This document shows positions 45,098-53,958 of a stretch of 64,000 nucleotides of DNA, one piece after another. Source of the stretch: Truepera radiovictrix DSM 17093 (GTDB taxonomy: Bacteria; Deinococcota; Deinococci; Deinococcales; Trueperaceae). The stretch is from contig NC_014221.1 in assembly GCF_000092425.1 (NCBI RefSeq), positions 2,795,001-2,859,000 of the forward strand, written 5' to 3'. Both the position numbers and the translations under genes were made by a program. Each line of letters opens with the position of its first letter. The first letter of the stretch is position 1. A model generated the notes under the pieces. It saw only the letters and a list, made by a program, of their open reading frames with translations. It was not told the DNA's origin and ran no database searches.

Positions 45098-45778
45098 CTA
45101 CGCTGCAACCTCCGCTTCCGGCGACAAGTAGAACGCGAGCAGCGCACCCGTCACCGCGGCGATCAGCGGCGCCAGAAGGTAGGTAAACGGTTGTATGGGC
45201 TGGCCCCGCAACAGGTCGCCCGTAAGCAGCACGGTAGCGATGGCTGGGTTGAGCACCCCCCCGCTGCTCGGCCCCGCGATGGCGATCCCGATCAGCAGCG
45301 CGACGCCGATGCCGAGCGCCGAAGCGGCCTCGGGGAGCTTGGCGAGCACCACGCGCACCACGACAAAGACGAAGAGCGCGGTGCCCAACATCTCAAACCA
45401 CGTGGCGTTAACAGCCGGGTCGGTCTCGGGGAGTCGCCGGTCGAGCAGCTGACCGAGACCGAGCGCCAAAAACGCCCCGACGACCTGAGCTGCGAAGTAC
45501 GCTACCCCCTCGCTAAGGGGAAACTTCCGGACGACCACCAAGCCGACTGTCACGGCGGGGTTGATGTGCGACCCCGAAACCTTGCCGATCGCTAGGACCA
45601 TAACGAGCAGCGTCGCCCCGACGATCGCGAAGGTGAGGTGCGGCGGCGAGAGAAGCGCGGCGACGGTGAGCAAAAAGGTACCGACCGTCTCCGCCACGCA
45701 CCGCGTCGCTAGGCTCGGGGGTTTCGCGAGCGGCGTGGTGACGGCGTTGACGTCGGCAGCACTCGGGGCGGTTGTCAT
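45098..45778 (-). CDS. MIP-family channel (aquaporin/glycerol facilitator)
   Basis: 226 residues from an ATG with GGAGAGG upstream. Six membrane helices and both NPA half-helices: SGSHINPAVTVG (about 70) and SGGVLNPAIATV (about 180). The Glu in AETVGTFLLT of helix 1 is conserved. Residues near the selectivity filter cannot be assigned reliably, so water versus glycerol is open. The N-terminal 25 residues are a polar extension. Confidence 0.9.
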   Translation of the reverse strand: MTTAPSAADVNAVTTPLAKPPSLATRCVAETVGTFLLTVAALLSPPHLTFAIVGATLLVMVLAIGKVSGSHINPAVTVGLVVVRKFPLSEGVAYFAAQVVGAFLALGLGQLLDRRLPETDPAVNATWFEMLGTALFVFVVVRVVLAKLPEAASALGIGVALLIGIAIAGPSSGGVLNPAIATVLLTGDLLRGQPIQPFTYLLAPLIAAVTGALLAFYLSPEAEVAA

Positions 45779-45948
45779 AATGCCTCTCCTGACGGGAGTG
45801 TCGGGTCGTTACACGCCTCCCGAACATCTCCGCCCCCGGCAGTCGGTCAGGCGCAGCCTAACCGCTGCAAAAGGGGCACAGCGTAGATTGCCCCACAATC
45901 ACGCTCGAGCGGCCACGCGGCCGGGTGCACAACCGCGCCGCAGCCCCC

Positions 45949-46632
45949 TCAGTCGTCCAAACCGGCCTGCCAGTCGCGGTCCACAAGGAGCGGCAACGGG
46001 TCTTCGGCCTCCCAGTCGCAAAGCCCGGTGTACATCCCGAGGTGCAGGTGAGGGGGCGTCCCCGAGGCGTTGCCCGTGCGCCCCACAAACCCCAACAGCG
46101 TCTCCGGCGTCACCGCCTGTCCCTCGGTGAGCCCCTCGGCGAAAGCGCTTAGGTGCGCGTAGTAGTAGCGCACCCCCGCCCCGCCGATCACGGTGACGAC
46201 GTTGCCGCCGAGGTCGTTCTCGCCGATGCGGTAGACGAAGCCGTAGGTGGCCGAGTAGACGGGGGTGCCCTCGGGGGCGAAGATGTCTTGTCCCTCATGG
46301 ACGCGCCCCCCGCCGCGCGGCGCACCCCAGGTGTCGGCGACGTGCGCGACGCGCGCCCCGAAGACGGGCATCAGCAGCTCGGTGTCGCGCGCTTCGGGGA
46401 GCGCCGCCAGAAAGAGCGGCAGGAGCGCGCGGTAGGCGCGGCGGCGCTCGCGCTCCTCCGGCGCGCGGTCGGCGTCGCGCCCCCCCTCGGGCGGGTCCGG
46501 GCAGACGAGCGGCGGCAGCGCTTCGAGGGGGGGCAGCCCCGCGACCTGGGGCGGCTGCTGCGCGGGTGCGAGCGCGCCAAAGAGCGCGGCGAGCGCGAGC
46601 GGGCGGGCGACGCGGCGGGAGAGGCGGGCCAT
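45949..46632 (-). CDS. Secreted M23-family peptidase (LytM type)
   Basis: 227 residues from ATG 46632; TATCAT (46643-46638) ends five bases upstream, a leaderless-type start. Signal peptide (residues 1-24). The C-terminal domain carries VHEGQDIFAPEGTPVYSATYGFVYRIG (zinc His and Asp), YYYAHLSAF and THLHLG-like PPHLHLGMY. It probably cuts peptidoglycan cross-links or regulates amidases in the cell envelope. The metal-binding motif looks complete. Confidence 0.88.
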   Translation of the reverse strand: MARLSRRVARPLALAALFGALAPAQQPPQVAGLPPLEALPPLVCPDPPEGGRDADRAPEERERRRAYRALLPLFLAALPEARDTELLMPVFGARVAHVADTWGAPRGGGRVHEGQDIFAPEGTPVYSATYGFVYRIGENDLGGNVVTVIGGAGVRYYYAHLSAFAEGLTEGQAVTPETLLGFVGRTGNASGTPPHLHLGMYTGLCDWEAEDPLPLLVDRDWQAGLDD

Positions 46633-46637
46633 AGGTC

Positions 46638-46643
46638 ATGATA
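46638..46643 (-). promoter_or_regulatory. Leaderless-type -10 (TATCAT) for the M23 gene
   Basis: TATCAT ends 5 nt before ATG 46632. Confidence 0.45.
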
Positions 46644-46714
46644 ACGCCTTCTCAACACCTCTGGGTGGGACACGTGAGGGGCGCTGCGCCCACCCCCACG
46701 GCGGCGCCAAGCGA

Positions 46715-46720
46715 TATGCT
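46715..46720 (+). promoter_or_regulatory. Leaderless-type -10 (TATGCT) for the MBL/thiamine operon
   Basis: TATGCT ends 6 nt before ATG 46727, the first gene of a three-gene overlapping unit. Confidence 0.5.
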
Positions 46721-46726
46721 GCCCCC

Positions 46727-47515
46727 ATGCCCTCCGGACCCACCCTCCGTTTTTTGGGCGCCGCCGACTCGCAAGGGGTGCCGCGCTGGTGGTGTGCTTG
46801 CAGCGTCTGCCGCGACGCGCGCGGGGGCGGCGTCAACGCCCGCACCCGCCCCTCGGTGCTCATCGAAGGCCCCGAGCGCGTTCTCATCGACGCCGCCCCC
46901 GAACTGCGGCTGCAGGCCTCGCGCGAGGGGCTCACGGGTTTCAGCGCGGCCCTCATCACCCACGCGCACAACGACCACGTCCTGGGGCTCGGCGACCTCG
47001 CCGACTGGAGCCGTTGGACGGGGGCGCGCTGCCCCATCTACGCCCCCCGCGAGGTGATGGAGGCCTTGGCGGCGCGCTTTCCCTACCTGCAAACCGCGAG
47101 CTACCGAGCGCGCACGCCGCTTCTAGCGCTCGAGGACGCCGCTTGCAGCCGCACCTTCGCCGGCTACCGCGTTAGCGCCCTGCGCGTGCCGCACGGCTTT
47201 AACGGGTTTGCGTACGGGTTTCGCTTCGAGGGTCCCGGGGGCGCCTGGGGGTACCTACCCGACTGCCTGGACCTCGCCGACCTCGCGCCGTGGCGCGGCC
47301 TTAAGCTCCTGGTGCTCGGCGCGAGCTTTTTCCGCGAAGCCGCGCCCAAGGCGGGCCGCAGCGTCTACGACGTGCAAGAGGCGCTTGCGCTGCTCGCCGA
47401 GCTGAAGCCTAAGCGCGCCCTACTCACCCACCTCGGGCACGGCGTCGACGCCCGCCAAGGGGCGCCCGATGGCGTGCAGTACGCCCGCGACGGCCTGGTG
47501 GTGCCGCTCCCGTGA
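46727..47515 (+). CDS. Metallo-beta-lactamase-fold hydrolase, PhnP-like
   Basis: 262 residues. It starts LRFLGAADSQGVPRWWCACSVC, the Cys-bearing opening of PhnP/PqqB-like hydrolases. Metal motif THAHNDHVLGLGDL, later YLPDC and THLGHG supply the remaining ligands. It is a probable phosphodiesterase. It overlaps the ABC ATPase by four bases (GTGA), so it belongs to the putative thiamine unit; a role in thiamine phosphate metabolism is only a guess. Confidence 0.87.
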   Translation: MPSGPTLRFLGAADSQGVPRWWCACSVCRDARGGGVNARTRPSVLIEGPERVLIDAAPELRLQASREGLTGFSAALITHAHNDHVLGLGDLADWSRWTGARCPIYAPREVMEALAARFPYLQTASYRARTPLLALEDAACSRTFAGYRVSALRVPHGFNGFAYGFRFEGPGGAWGYLPDCLDLADLAPWRGLKLLVLGASFFREAAPKAGRSVYDVQEALALLAELKPKRALLTHLGHGVDARQGAPDGVQYARDGLVVPLP

Positions 47516-48513
47516 GCCTGAGGCTCGAGCGCGTCAGCAAACGCTTCGGCGACACCGTAGCGGTGCAGGACGTCTCGCTCACGCTCCGTCCGGGCGAGAC
47601 GGTGGCGCTCTTGGGCCCCTCGGGGTGCGGCAAGAGCACGCTGCTGCGGCTGATTGCGGGGCTCGAGCACCCGGACGGCGGCCGTATCGGCTTCGCGGGG
47701 GCCGACCTCACGCGGGTGAGCGCGCCGCGGCGGGGCTTCGGCATGGTCTTCCAGGACTACGCCCTTTTCCCCCACCTGAACGTCTTCGGCAACGTCGCCT
47801 ACGGGCTCGTCGAGAGGGGGTGGCGCCGAGAGCGACAGCGCGCCCGCGTCGCCGAGCTGCTCGACCTGGTCGGGTTGGCGGGGTTAGAGGCGCGCCGCGT
47901 CACGGAGCTTTCGGGCGGCCAGCAGCAGCGCGTCGCCCTGGCGCGCGCGCTCGCCCCCGAACCGCGGCTTCTGCTCCTCGACGAACCGCTCTCCAACCTC
48001 GACCTCACCCTGCGCGAGGAGCTCAAAGAGAGCCTCCGCGCGCTCCTCGCCTCCCTCGCCATCCCCGCCGTCTTCGTCACGCACGACCAGTCCGAAGCCT
48101 TTACGGTCGCCAACCGCGTCGCGGTGATGCGCCAGGGGCGGCTTTTGCAGCTCGGGGACGCCGAAACGCTCTACGCCCGGCCCGCGTCCGTGTGGGTGGC
48201 GCGGTTTTTGGGGCACGCCAACCTGTACGCGACGAGCGAGCACCGCGCGGCGCTCGCCAGGCTGATGGGCGCTCCCCCGGCGGCCCCTTACGTGCTCCTG
48301 CGGAGCGACCTCGTGCGCCTCGGGGCGGGCGCGTGCGCGGCGACCGTGCGCGCGCACCGCCGGGTGGGCGCGCTCCACCACCTCGAGCTCGAGCTCCTCG
48401 GCCTGCGGGTGCGCTGGCGCGGGTTTGCGCGCGAGCTGCCGCCCCTTGACCTCGGGCAGCCCGTGCGCCTAGAGGTCCCCCCCGAAGCGCTCGTCCCCCT
48501 GGAGGCGGGGTGA
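47512..48513 (+). CDS. ABC transporter ATPase (FbpC/PotA/ThiQ type)
   Basis: 333 residues from GTG 47512 overlapping the MBL stop. Walker A LGPSGCGKST, Q-loop VFQDYALFPHL, signature LSGGQQQRVALARAL, Walker B LLLLDEPLSNLD, and H-loop FVTHDQSEA. After residue about 235 there is a C-terminal TOBE-like regulatory domain (YVLLRSDLVRLG and on), as in FbpC and PotA. It overlaps thiN by four bases and is the natural partner of the fused permease at 42226. Confidence 0.93.
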   Translation: MSLRLERVSKRFGDTVAVQDVSLTLRPGETVALLGPSGCGKSTLLRLIAGLEHPDGGRIGFAGADLTRVSAPRRGFGMVFQDYALFPHLNVFGNVAYGLVERGWRRERQRARVAELLDLVGLAGLEARRVTELSGGQQQRVALARALAPEPRLLLLDEPLSNLDLTLREELKESLRALLASLAIPAVFVTHDQSEAFTVANRVAVMRQGRLLQLGDAETLYARPASVWVARFLGHANLYATSEHRAALARLMGAPPAAPYVLLRSDLVRLGAGACAATVRAHRRVGALHHLELELLGLRVRWRGFARELPPLDLGQPVRLEVPPEALVPLEAG

Positions 48514-49133
48514 AGGCCGTCCTCCTGGCGGGGGGGCCGGTGACCCCGACAAGGGGGCTGCTAGAACGCCTCCGAGGGGCCGCGCTCGTCGTCGCCGCCG
48601 ACGGCGGGGTGCGGCACGCGCGCCCCTTGGGGCTGACGCCCGACATTATCGTCGGCGACTTTGATTCGGCCACCCCCGAGGAGCTGGCCCCCTTCGCGGG
48701 GGTGCCGCGGCAGGTCCATCCGCCGCGCAAAGACCTGCTCGACCTCGAGCTCGCCGCAGCGGAAGCGGAGCGGCAGGGGGCATCTGAACTGCTCTTCGTC
48801 GGCGCCCTCGGTGGCCGCTTCGACCAGTCCTTGGCCGCCCTCTTCATCGCCATGCGCCTGCGCGAGCGCCTCACGGTCTCCCTGCACTCCGGTTGGAGCG
48901 CGGCCTATCCCCTCGTAGCGGGTGACGCGCTCACCTTAGAGCTCCCTCAAGGGCAGCGCTTCAGCCTCCTCAGCCTAGAACCCGCGCGCCTCAGCCTCAC
49001 CGGGGCGAGCTACCCGCTGACGCGCGCGCTGCTCCCCTTCGGCGTCGGTCTGGGCGTCTCCAACGAGGTCGCCGCCTCCCCCCTGACGGTCACCCTGCAC
49101 GAGGGGCGGGCGTTTTTGGTGCTCGACTGCTAA
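48510..49133 (+). CDS. thiN: Thiamine pyrophosphokinase
   Basis: 207 residues from GTG 48510, overlapping the ATPase stop (GTGA). It transfers pyrophosphate from ATP to thiamine, giving TPP. Catalytic motifs: VVAADGGVRHA, PDIIVGDFDSAT, VHPPRKDLLDLELAA and GALGGRFDQSLA. Regular length. Coupling to the ATPase supports an uptake-and-activation route for thiamine. TPP is used by Dxs in this window. Confidence 0.92.
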   Translation: MKAVLLAGGPVTPTRGLLERLRGAALVVAADGGVRHARPLGLTPDIIVGDFDSATPEELAPFAGVPRQVHPPRKDLLDLELAAAEAERQGASELLFVGALGGRFDQSLAALFIAMRLRERLTVSLHSGWSAAYPLVAGDALTLELPQGQRFSLLSLEPARLSLTGASYPLTRALLPFGVGLGVSNEVAASPLTVTLHEGRAFLVLDC

Positions 49134-49764
49134 GCCGCGCACAGCGCACGTCCCTTACGAGGGGAAGCCAGGCGCACGCACCTTCGCCCGGTTTACTCGT
49201 AGCCGACGGCTCTCCCGCGATGACGAGCGCCAACCCCCAAAGCTCCGAAGCGCGGGTCTAGGACGCAGCGCAAAGACGGCCCTCCCGACGGGGAGCGTCG
49301 TCGCTTACGCGCCCAGCTCGCACTCGGCAAGCCCTGCCCGCCAAGGTTGTTGCGATGGCTTCGACACCTGGGTCTACACCCGGGTCTACACCGCCACCAT
49401 GCGCCACAGTAGGTCTCACGAAAAGACGGTTCGCCGAGCTGTGATCTGGGTTCAAAAGCGTCTCACGGCCCGCAGCGTGCGGTCACGGCGCTCCGCACGG
49501 CCTGCGGTTCGGGGCCAGAGCCACCCTATCGGCGCCCGCCCGGCTATGACGCGTCACCCTGAAGACCATCCCTGACCCACGACGTAGGCAACGCCGACAG
49601 GTCTTCACCATCTACCGCCACCCACCCCCGCAAATACCGGCAGCGACCGATAAGAGCGTGAAGCTGCCGAGACCGCTCCCTCCCGAAGGCGCGAGCATCT
49701 GGCTTGTGCGTCACATCGCCCGGCGTCCAAACGCTAGGCGCAAGCAACCTAGGTGCGGCTCAGG
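49134..49764. other. 630-bp gap with no gene seen
   Basis: Short frames only, without ribosome-binding sites and with irregular codon use. A small direct repeat of GGGTCTACAC occurs near 49371-49391. No RNA gene or mobile element recognised. Confidence 0.4.
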
Positions 49765-50247
49765 TCATCTGCCGCCTGGCTGGGCGTGGGCTACGCCAGC
49801 GTGGCGAGCCGCCCTGCCGCGTCTGCTGCGCCACCACAGCAGCAGCACCGTTAGCACGCCCAGCGGCAGCGCCACGAACCCGAGCTCGAGCACGAGCGCA
49901 TACACCAGGTTGACGGGCGTGTTGATAAGCGCACCCCGGACCAGGCTTGGACGCCCCCAGCCGCCGCCGAGCGTCAGCTCGACCAAGCCGGCGACGACCC
50001 CGGTCACAGGGGCGTAGAGCAGCAGAAAGAGCAGCGTCACCAGCGGCAGCGTAAGCCAGCCGCTACGGCGAAAGAGCGGCGCAAAGAGCAGCGCGCACAC
50101 GAGCGTCATGACCGTGTAGATGGCAGCGTCCACCCAAGCCCACGAGGTCAGCGCGGTAAAGAGCCCCAAACGAGCGCTCGTGACCTCGATGATGATCGCA
50201 CCCATCAAGCCCAACACCAAAGCTAAGGCGGCGTACGGCAACCTCAT
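49765..50247 (-). CDS. Small four-helix membrane protein, last gene of the Ugp-like operon
   Basis: 160 residues; ATG 50247 overlaps the preceding stop (ATGA). About four membrane helices (residues 4-24, 38-58, 66-92, 108-138) and a basic C-terminus. No family recognised. Translational coupling to the TIM-barrel gene places it in the uptake operon. Confidence 0.7.
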   Translation of the reverse strand: MRLPYAALALVLGLMGAIIIEVTSARLGLFTALTSWAWVDAAIYTVMTLVCALLFAPLFRRSGWLTLPLVTLLFLLLYAPVTGVVAGLVELTLGGGWGRPSLVRGALINTPVNLVYALVLELGFVALPLGVLTVLLLWWRSRRGRAARHAGVAHAQPGGR

Positions 50248-51029
50248 CCATCCCCCTTGACGACGGCCCGCAGGTGCGCAACGCTCCTACCCACGCCAGC
50301 CTCGCTGCTGATTTCTAGACAGATGGTGCCGTTAAACGTGGCGAGAAATTCGCGGTAGCAGCGGTAGTCGATGCTGCCTTCAGGGGTCGGCAGGTGCTCG
50401 TCGCGCTGGCCGTGGTTGTTGTGCAGGTGCAGGTGCATGAGGGTGTCATCCAGCAGCTCGAGGTAGCGCTCAAGCCGCGCCTCGCCGGCGGCGTTGCTTT
50501 CGATGTGGGCGTGACCAAAGTCGAGGCAGTTGGCCAGGTCAAATTGGCGCGTGAGCTGCGCCAGCTCCTCAGGGGTGCGCAGGTAGTCATCCTCATCGAG
50601 CACCAGGTTCTCAAGCGCTACCGGCACGCTGGCGCCTTTAAGCGCCGCGAGCGACTCGCTGAGCGCCTCGGCGACCAGCTGGTCTGCCAGCGGGTGGCGC
50701 AGGTAGTGGCGCCCGGTGTGCAGCACCCCGCAGCCCGCTTCCACCTGATGGGCAAACTCGAGCCCGCGCAAGGTGCGCTCAACGGCAGTCTGCCGCGCAG
50801 CTGGGATGAGCGAGGCCAAGTTTAAGTCGACGTAGCTTAAGTGCACCGTGACGCCGACACCGCTATGGCGACGCAGCTCGCGCACCCGCGCAGGCTCCTG
50901 CAGCGCCGGCGCCAGCTCGTGCAGGTCAGCTGAGAGCTCGACAAAGTCAAGCGCGAGCGACTCGGCCAGGCGAAAGGCCGCCTCGAGCTCGAGCATGCCG
51001 GCGGTCATTGGGGTAAACCCAAGCCGCAT
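50244..51029 (-). CDS. Sugar phosphate isomerase/epimerase-like TIM-barrel protein
   Basis: 261 residues from ATG 51029, which shares one base with the stop of the binding-protein gene (TAATG). Xylose-isomerase/AP-endonuclease-2 fold: FVELSADL, VTVHLSYVDLNLAS, GVLHTGRHYL, VALENLVLDEDDYLRT, CLDFGHAHIES, MHLHLHNNHGQRDEHLPTPEGSIDY and CLEIS. The metal His, Glu and Asp residues are at the expected strands. It probably isomerises or cleaves the imported sugar derivative. Confidence 0.85.
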   Translation of the reverse strand: MRLGFTPMTAGMLELEAAFRLAESLALDFVELSADLHELAPALQEPARVRELRRHSGVGVTVHLSYVDLNLASLIPAARQTAVERTLRGLEFAHQVEAGCGVLHTGRHYLRHPLADQLVAEALSESLAALKGASVPVALENLVLDEDDYLRTPEELAQLTRQFDLANCLDFGHAHIESNAAGEARLERYLELLDDTLMHLHLHNNHGQRDEHLPTPEGSIDYRCYREFLATFNGTICLEISSEAGVGRSVAHLRAVVKGDG

Positions 51030-52225
51030 TAGCGGCTCTCCAAAGCGCGCCGCTGCGCTTCGGCCAAAGCGGCTTCGGGTGCCTGATTGCCGCGCAGCGC
51101 CCGCTCGAGCGCCTCGTCTAAAAGCGCCCGCCAAGCGTTAAACTCGGGGTTGCGCGGGCGCGGCACCGCGAGCTCGAGCTGCGCGAGCGCCGCTGCGCGG
51201 TTGGGGTCAGCCGCGTAAAAGTCTTCCAGTAGCGGCAACGCCGCGCGCCTCACCGGGATGTAGTAGGAGGCCTCGATCCACTTGGCCACGTTCTCGGGCT
51301 CCATCAAAAACCGCCAGAAGGCGAAGGCGCCTGCCCGCTCCGCTTCGCTCGCGCCGCGCATCACCACCAGCTGCGCGCCGCCCAAAGGCACGCGCCCCCC
51401 TTCGCGCATCGGCACCGGCGCTGCGGCGATGTCGAAGCCGATCGAAAAGCGCCGCACGTCCGGCCAGTTGGCGATGCTGGCGAAGGCCATGTTCGCCCGC
51501 GTGCGGACAAAGCTAAGGATCGCCGGGGTGCTCTCGCCGCTACCGAAAAACGCCAGTTGGCGCTGCTGCACCAGCTGCTGCAAGAGCGTGAGCGCTTCGA
51601 CCGCCTCGTCGCTCGTAAAGTTGGGGGTGCCGTCAGCCAGCACCAACTCACCGCCAAGGCTGCGCACCATCATCTCAAAGAGCCACGAGTCGCCGACAAA
51701 GACCACCCCCTGCGCCCGGCGCGAGGTCAAGGCCGCCGCCGCCTCGGCAAACGCCTCCCAGGTGGTCGGCACCGCGACGCCCGCCTGCTCGAGCGCGTTG
51801 GCGTTGTAGTACATCACCGGTGTCGAGCTGTTCCAAGGTAGCCCGTAGCGGCCACCCTCGAGCTCGCCGTAGGCCCACAGCCCCGGATAGAAGTCCTCGG
51901 TAACGTCTTGGGGCAACGCGGCCACCAGGTCGCTTAAGTCCTGCACCGCGCCGTCGGCGACCAGACGCGGAAAAAAGGCGATCTCCGCCTGAAACAAGGT
52001 CGGCTCATCGGCGCTGCCAAAGGCCGCCACGAGCCTCGTCTGCGCTTCGCTATACGAGCCGACGTAGCGCGCTTCGACCCGGTAGTCGCTCTGCGCGCTG
52101 TTAAACGCGTCCACGAGCGCAGCCACCGTGTCGTCCACCGCCTCCATCGAATGCCAGAAGGTAACGGTCGTCTGGGCGAAGGAGAGGCTCAGAGCGAGCA
52201 GGACGGGTATTCCAAGTAGCCTCAT
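51029..52225 (-). CDS. ABC transporter sugar/glycerol-3-phosphate-binding protein (UgpB-like)
   Basis: 398 residues with signal peptide MRLLGIPVLLALSLSFAQ. Family 1 solute-binding protein: VTFWHSMEAVDDTVAALVDAFN, then GRYGLPWNSSTPVMYYNANALEQAGV, PTTWEAFAEAAAAL, and FWRFLMEPENVAKWIEASYYIPVR, which is closest to UgpB. TWEAF and the Trp-rich site suggest glycerophosphodiester or sugar-phosphate ligands. No lipobox. Confidence 0.9.
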   Translation of the reverse strand: MRLLGIPVLLALSLSFAQTTVTFWHSMEAVDDTVAALVDAFNSAQSDYRVEARYVGSYSEAQTRLVAAFGSADEPTLFQAEIAFFPRLVADGAVQDLSDLVAALPQDVTEDFYPGLWAYGELEGGRYGLPWNSSTPVMYYNANALEQAGVAVPTTWEAFAEAAAALTSRRAQGVVFVGDSWLFEMMVRSLGGELVLADGTPNFTSDEAVEALTLLQQLVQQRQLAFFGSGESTPAILSFVRTRANMAFASIANWPDVRRFSIGFDIAAAPVPMREGGRVPLGGAQLVVMRGASEAERAGAFAFWRFLMEPENVAKWIEASYYIPVRRAALPLLEDFYAADPNRAAALAQLELAVPRPRNPEFNAWRALLDEALERALRGNQAPEAALAEAQRRALESR

Positions 52226-52262
52226 GAAACTCCTTTGACCGGCTTACCGCCGTGACGGCAGG

Positions 52263-53036
52263 TCATGAACGAAACCCCGCCTCAAAGACCTGCACGATGC
52301 GCTTTTCAAAAAGGCTGTAGAGCAGCAAAATGGGCAAGCTGGTAACGAGCGCCGCCGCGCCGAGTAAGCCCCACTCAAAGGGGCGGGTGCGCAAGAGCTC
52401 GGTGAGCACTGCCTGCACCGTCCAAAGCGACTCGCTGGTCATAACGCGCGGGTAGAGCACCAAGTTCCAGTGCGAGGCAAAGGCCAGCACGCCCGTTGCC
52501 AGCAGCTCGGGGCGCAACATCGGGGCGACGATGCGTCCCACGATGGTCAGCTCACCCGCCCCGTCGAGCCGCGCCGCTTCGATCGTCTCCCGGGGGATGC
52601 GTCTAAGCGCCTGGAGCAGCAAGAAGATGACCAGCGGGCTCGCCAGAAAGGGGAGGATCAGCGCCGCCAAGGTGTCGAGCAGCGCCAGGCTCTGAAGCTG
52701 CCGATAGAGCGGGATAATCAGCAGCTCGGTGGGCAGCGCCAAAAGCACCATGACGAGCCCCAGCAGCCGAAAGCCGTTACGAATCGCGTAGGCGGCCCCC
52801 AGCCCGAAGGTGAGCTGCCCCAAAACGACCAGGCTGGTGGCGCTGACCGACACGCCGAGCGCCCGCCACAAGCCGCTCCCCCAAAGCGCTGCAAAGTTGT
52901 CGAAGCTCACCCCGAAGGTCGCTAAGTTGGCCTGTACAAGCGCCTCTGCTGGTAAAAATGCCGCGTAGACGAGCCAGAGAATGGGCAGCGCCACAAAGAG
53001 GCAAAAGGCAGCGGTAATGGCGCGCATCACCCTCAC
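52263..53036 (-). CDS. ABC transporter permease, UgpE-like
   Basis: 257 residues; GTG 53036 overlaps the UgpA-like stop (GTGA); an ATG lies three codons later. Six membrane helices. The EAA loop ETIEAARLDGAGELTIVGRIVAPMLRPELLA and the ending LYSLFEKRIVQVFEAGFRS are typical of the second permease of carbohydrate importers. Confidence 0.92.
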   Translation of the reverse strand: MRVMRAITAAFCLFVALPILWLVYAAFLPAEALVQANLATFGVSFDNFAALWGSGLWRALGVSVSATSLVVLGQLTFGLGAAYAIRNGFRLLGLVMVLLALPTELLIIPLYRQLQSLALLDTLAALILPFLASPLVIFLLLQALRRIPRETIEAARLDGAGELTIVGRIVAPMLRPELLATGVLAFASHWNLVLYPRVMTSESLWTVQAVLTELLRTRPFEWGLLGAAALVTSLPILLLYSLFEKRIVQVFEAGFRS

Positions 53037-53890
53037 CCTTGCACCTCCACGCCACCGCGCCGCGCCAAGAGCTTCGCCTGCACCGAGGCGACCGCAAGCG
53101 TCACCAGCATGACAAAGAGGGTGACGGCCGCGCCGTAGCCCAGCTCGAAGCGCTCGAAGGCGGTTTCGTAGAGGTAGTAGCCCAGCACCCTGGTCGAACC
53201 GAAGGGGCCGCCGCGGGTCAAAAGATACACGGCCGTGTACGACTGGAGCGCGAAGACGGTACCGACCACCAGCAAAAAGAGCAAGGTCGGCTTGAGCAGC
53301 GGCAGGGTGATGTGGAGGCGCACCTGATGCTCGCTCGCCCCATCGATGCGCGCGGCCTCTTTGACCTCACGTGGGATGCCGCGCAGCGAGGCGGAGGTGA
53401 CCAACACCCCATAGCCGGTCTGCTGCCAGAGGGTAAAGAGCACCACAAACAGCAGCGCCGCCCAAGGAACGGTCGTCCAGGGGAGCGCTAGGCCGCTGAG
53501 CTCGACGACAAGGCCAAAGTCGGGGTTGTAGAGCAGGTACCAGGCGATCGCCGAACCACCCACGGTGATGAGCCCCGGCAGAAAGAGCAGCGCCTTGACG
53601 AAGCGCTCGAGCCGCACGCCCTCGATCGCCATGGCGATCACCACCGACAGCACCAGAAAAGCCGGCAGCGCCACGAACATAAAGAGCAGCGTGGTGCCCA
53701 GCGAACGCCACAGCGCCCCATCTGAAACGAGCCGCGCCAGGTTGAGCAAGCCGACCGGTACCGGCTCGGTCACCCCGCTCCAGCGCCAGGTCGCGTAGCG
53801 CACGACGGACAAAAGCGGCAAGACGCTAAACGCACCAAAGACAACGAGCGCGGGGAACGCCAACAGCGCCGTTTGCCAGCGCGACCTCAC
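53033..53890 (-). CDS. ABC transporter permease, UgpA-like, first gene of the operon
   Basis: 285 residues from GTG 53890, chosen because it overlaps the stop of a leaderless mini-ORF (GTGA) and follows GGGGAGAGC; a TTG at 53929 is the alternative. Six helices. EAA loop EVKEAARIDGASEHQVRLHITLPLLKPTL. Together with UgpE-like and UgpB-like proteins it makes the importer. No ATPase gene is in the operon, so a shared MsmK/UgpC-type ATPase from elsewhere is needed. Confidence 0.9.
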   Translation of the reverse strand: MRSRWQTALLAFPALVVFGAFSVLPLLSVVRYATWRWSGVTEPVPVGLLNLARLVSDGALWRSLGTTLLFMFVALPAFLVLSVVIAMAIEGVRLERFVKALLFLPGLITVGGSAIAWYLLYNPDFGLVVELSGLALPWTTVPWAALLFVVLFTLWQQTGYGVLVTSASLRGIPREVKEAARIDGASEHQVRLHITLPLLKPTLLFLLVVGTVFALQSYTAVYLLTRGGPFGSTRVLGYYLYETAFERFELGYGAAVTLFVMLVTLAVASVQAKLLARRGGVEVQG

Positions 53891-53952
53891 ACGCTCTCCC
53901 CAACTGCGCCTATGGCTCGCTCGTTGCAAGGCGCCTTGACGATGACGCCCAC
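53887..53952 (-). CDS. Leaderless upstream mini-ORF coupled to the ugp operon (21 codons)
   Basis: TATGCT (53964-53959) ends six bases before GTG 53952. The frame (VGVIVKAPCNERAIGAVGES and one more) ends TGA at 53887, overlapping the permease GTG in the classical GTGA arrangement. Real translation is inferred from this geometry only. Confidence 0.42.
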   Translation of the reverse strand: MGVIVKAPCNERAIGAVGESV

Positions 53953-53958
53953 GCCGTC

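Noticed and set aside
49544-49747. 67-codon minus-strand frame in the gap after thiN
   Set aside because: No start signal, irregular codon use, no resemblance to known proteins.
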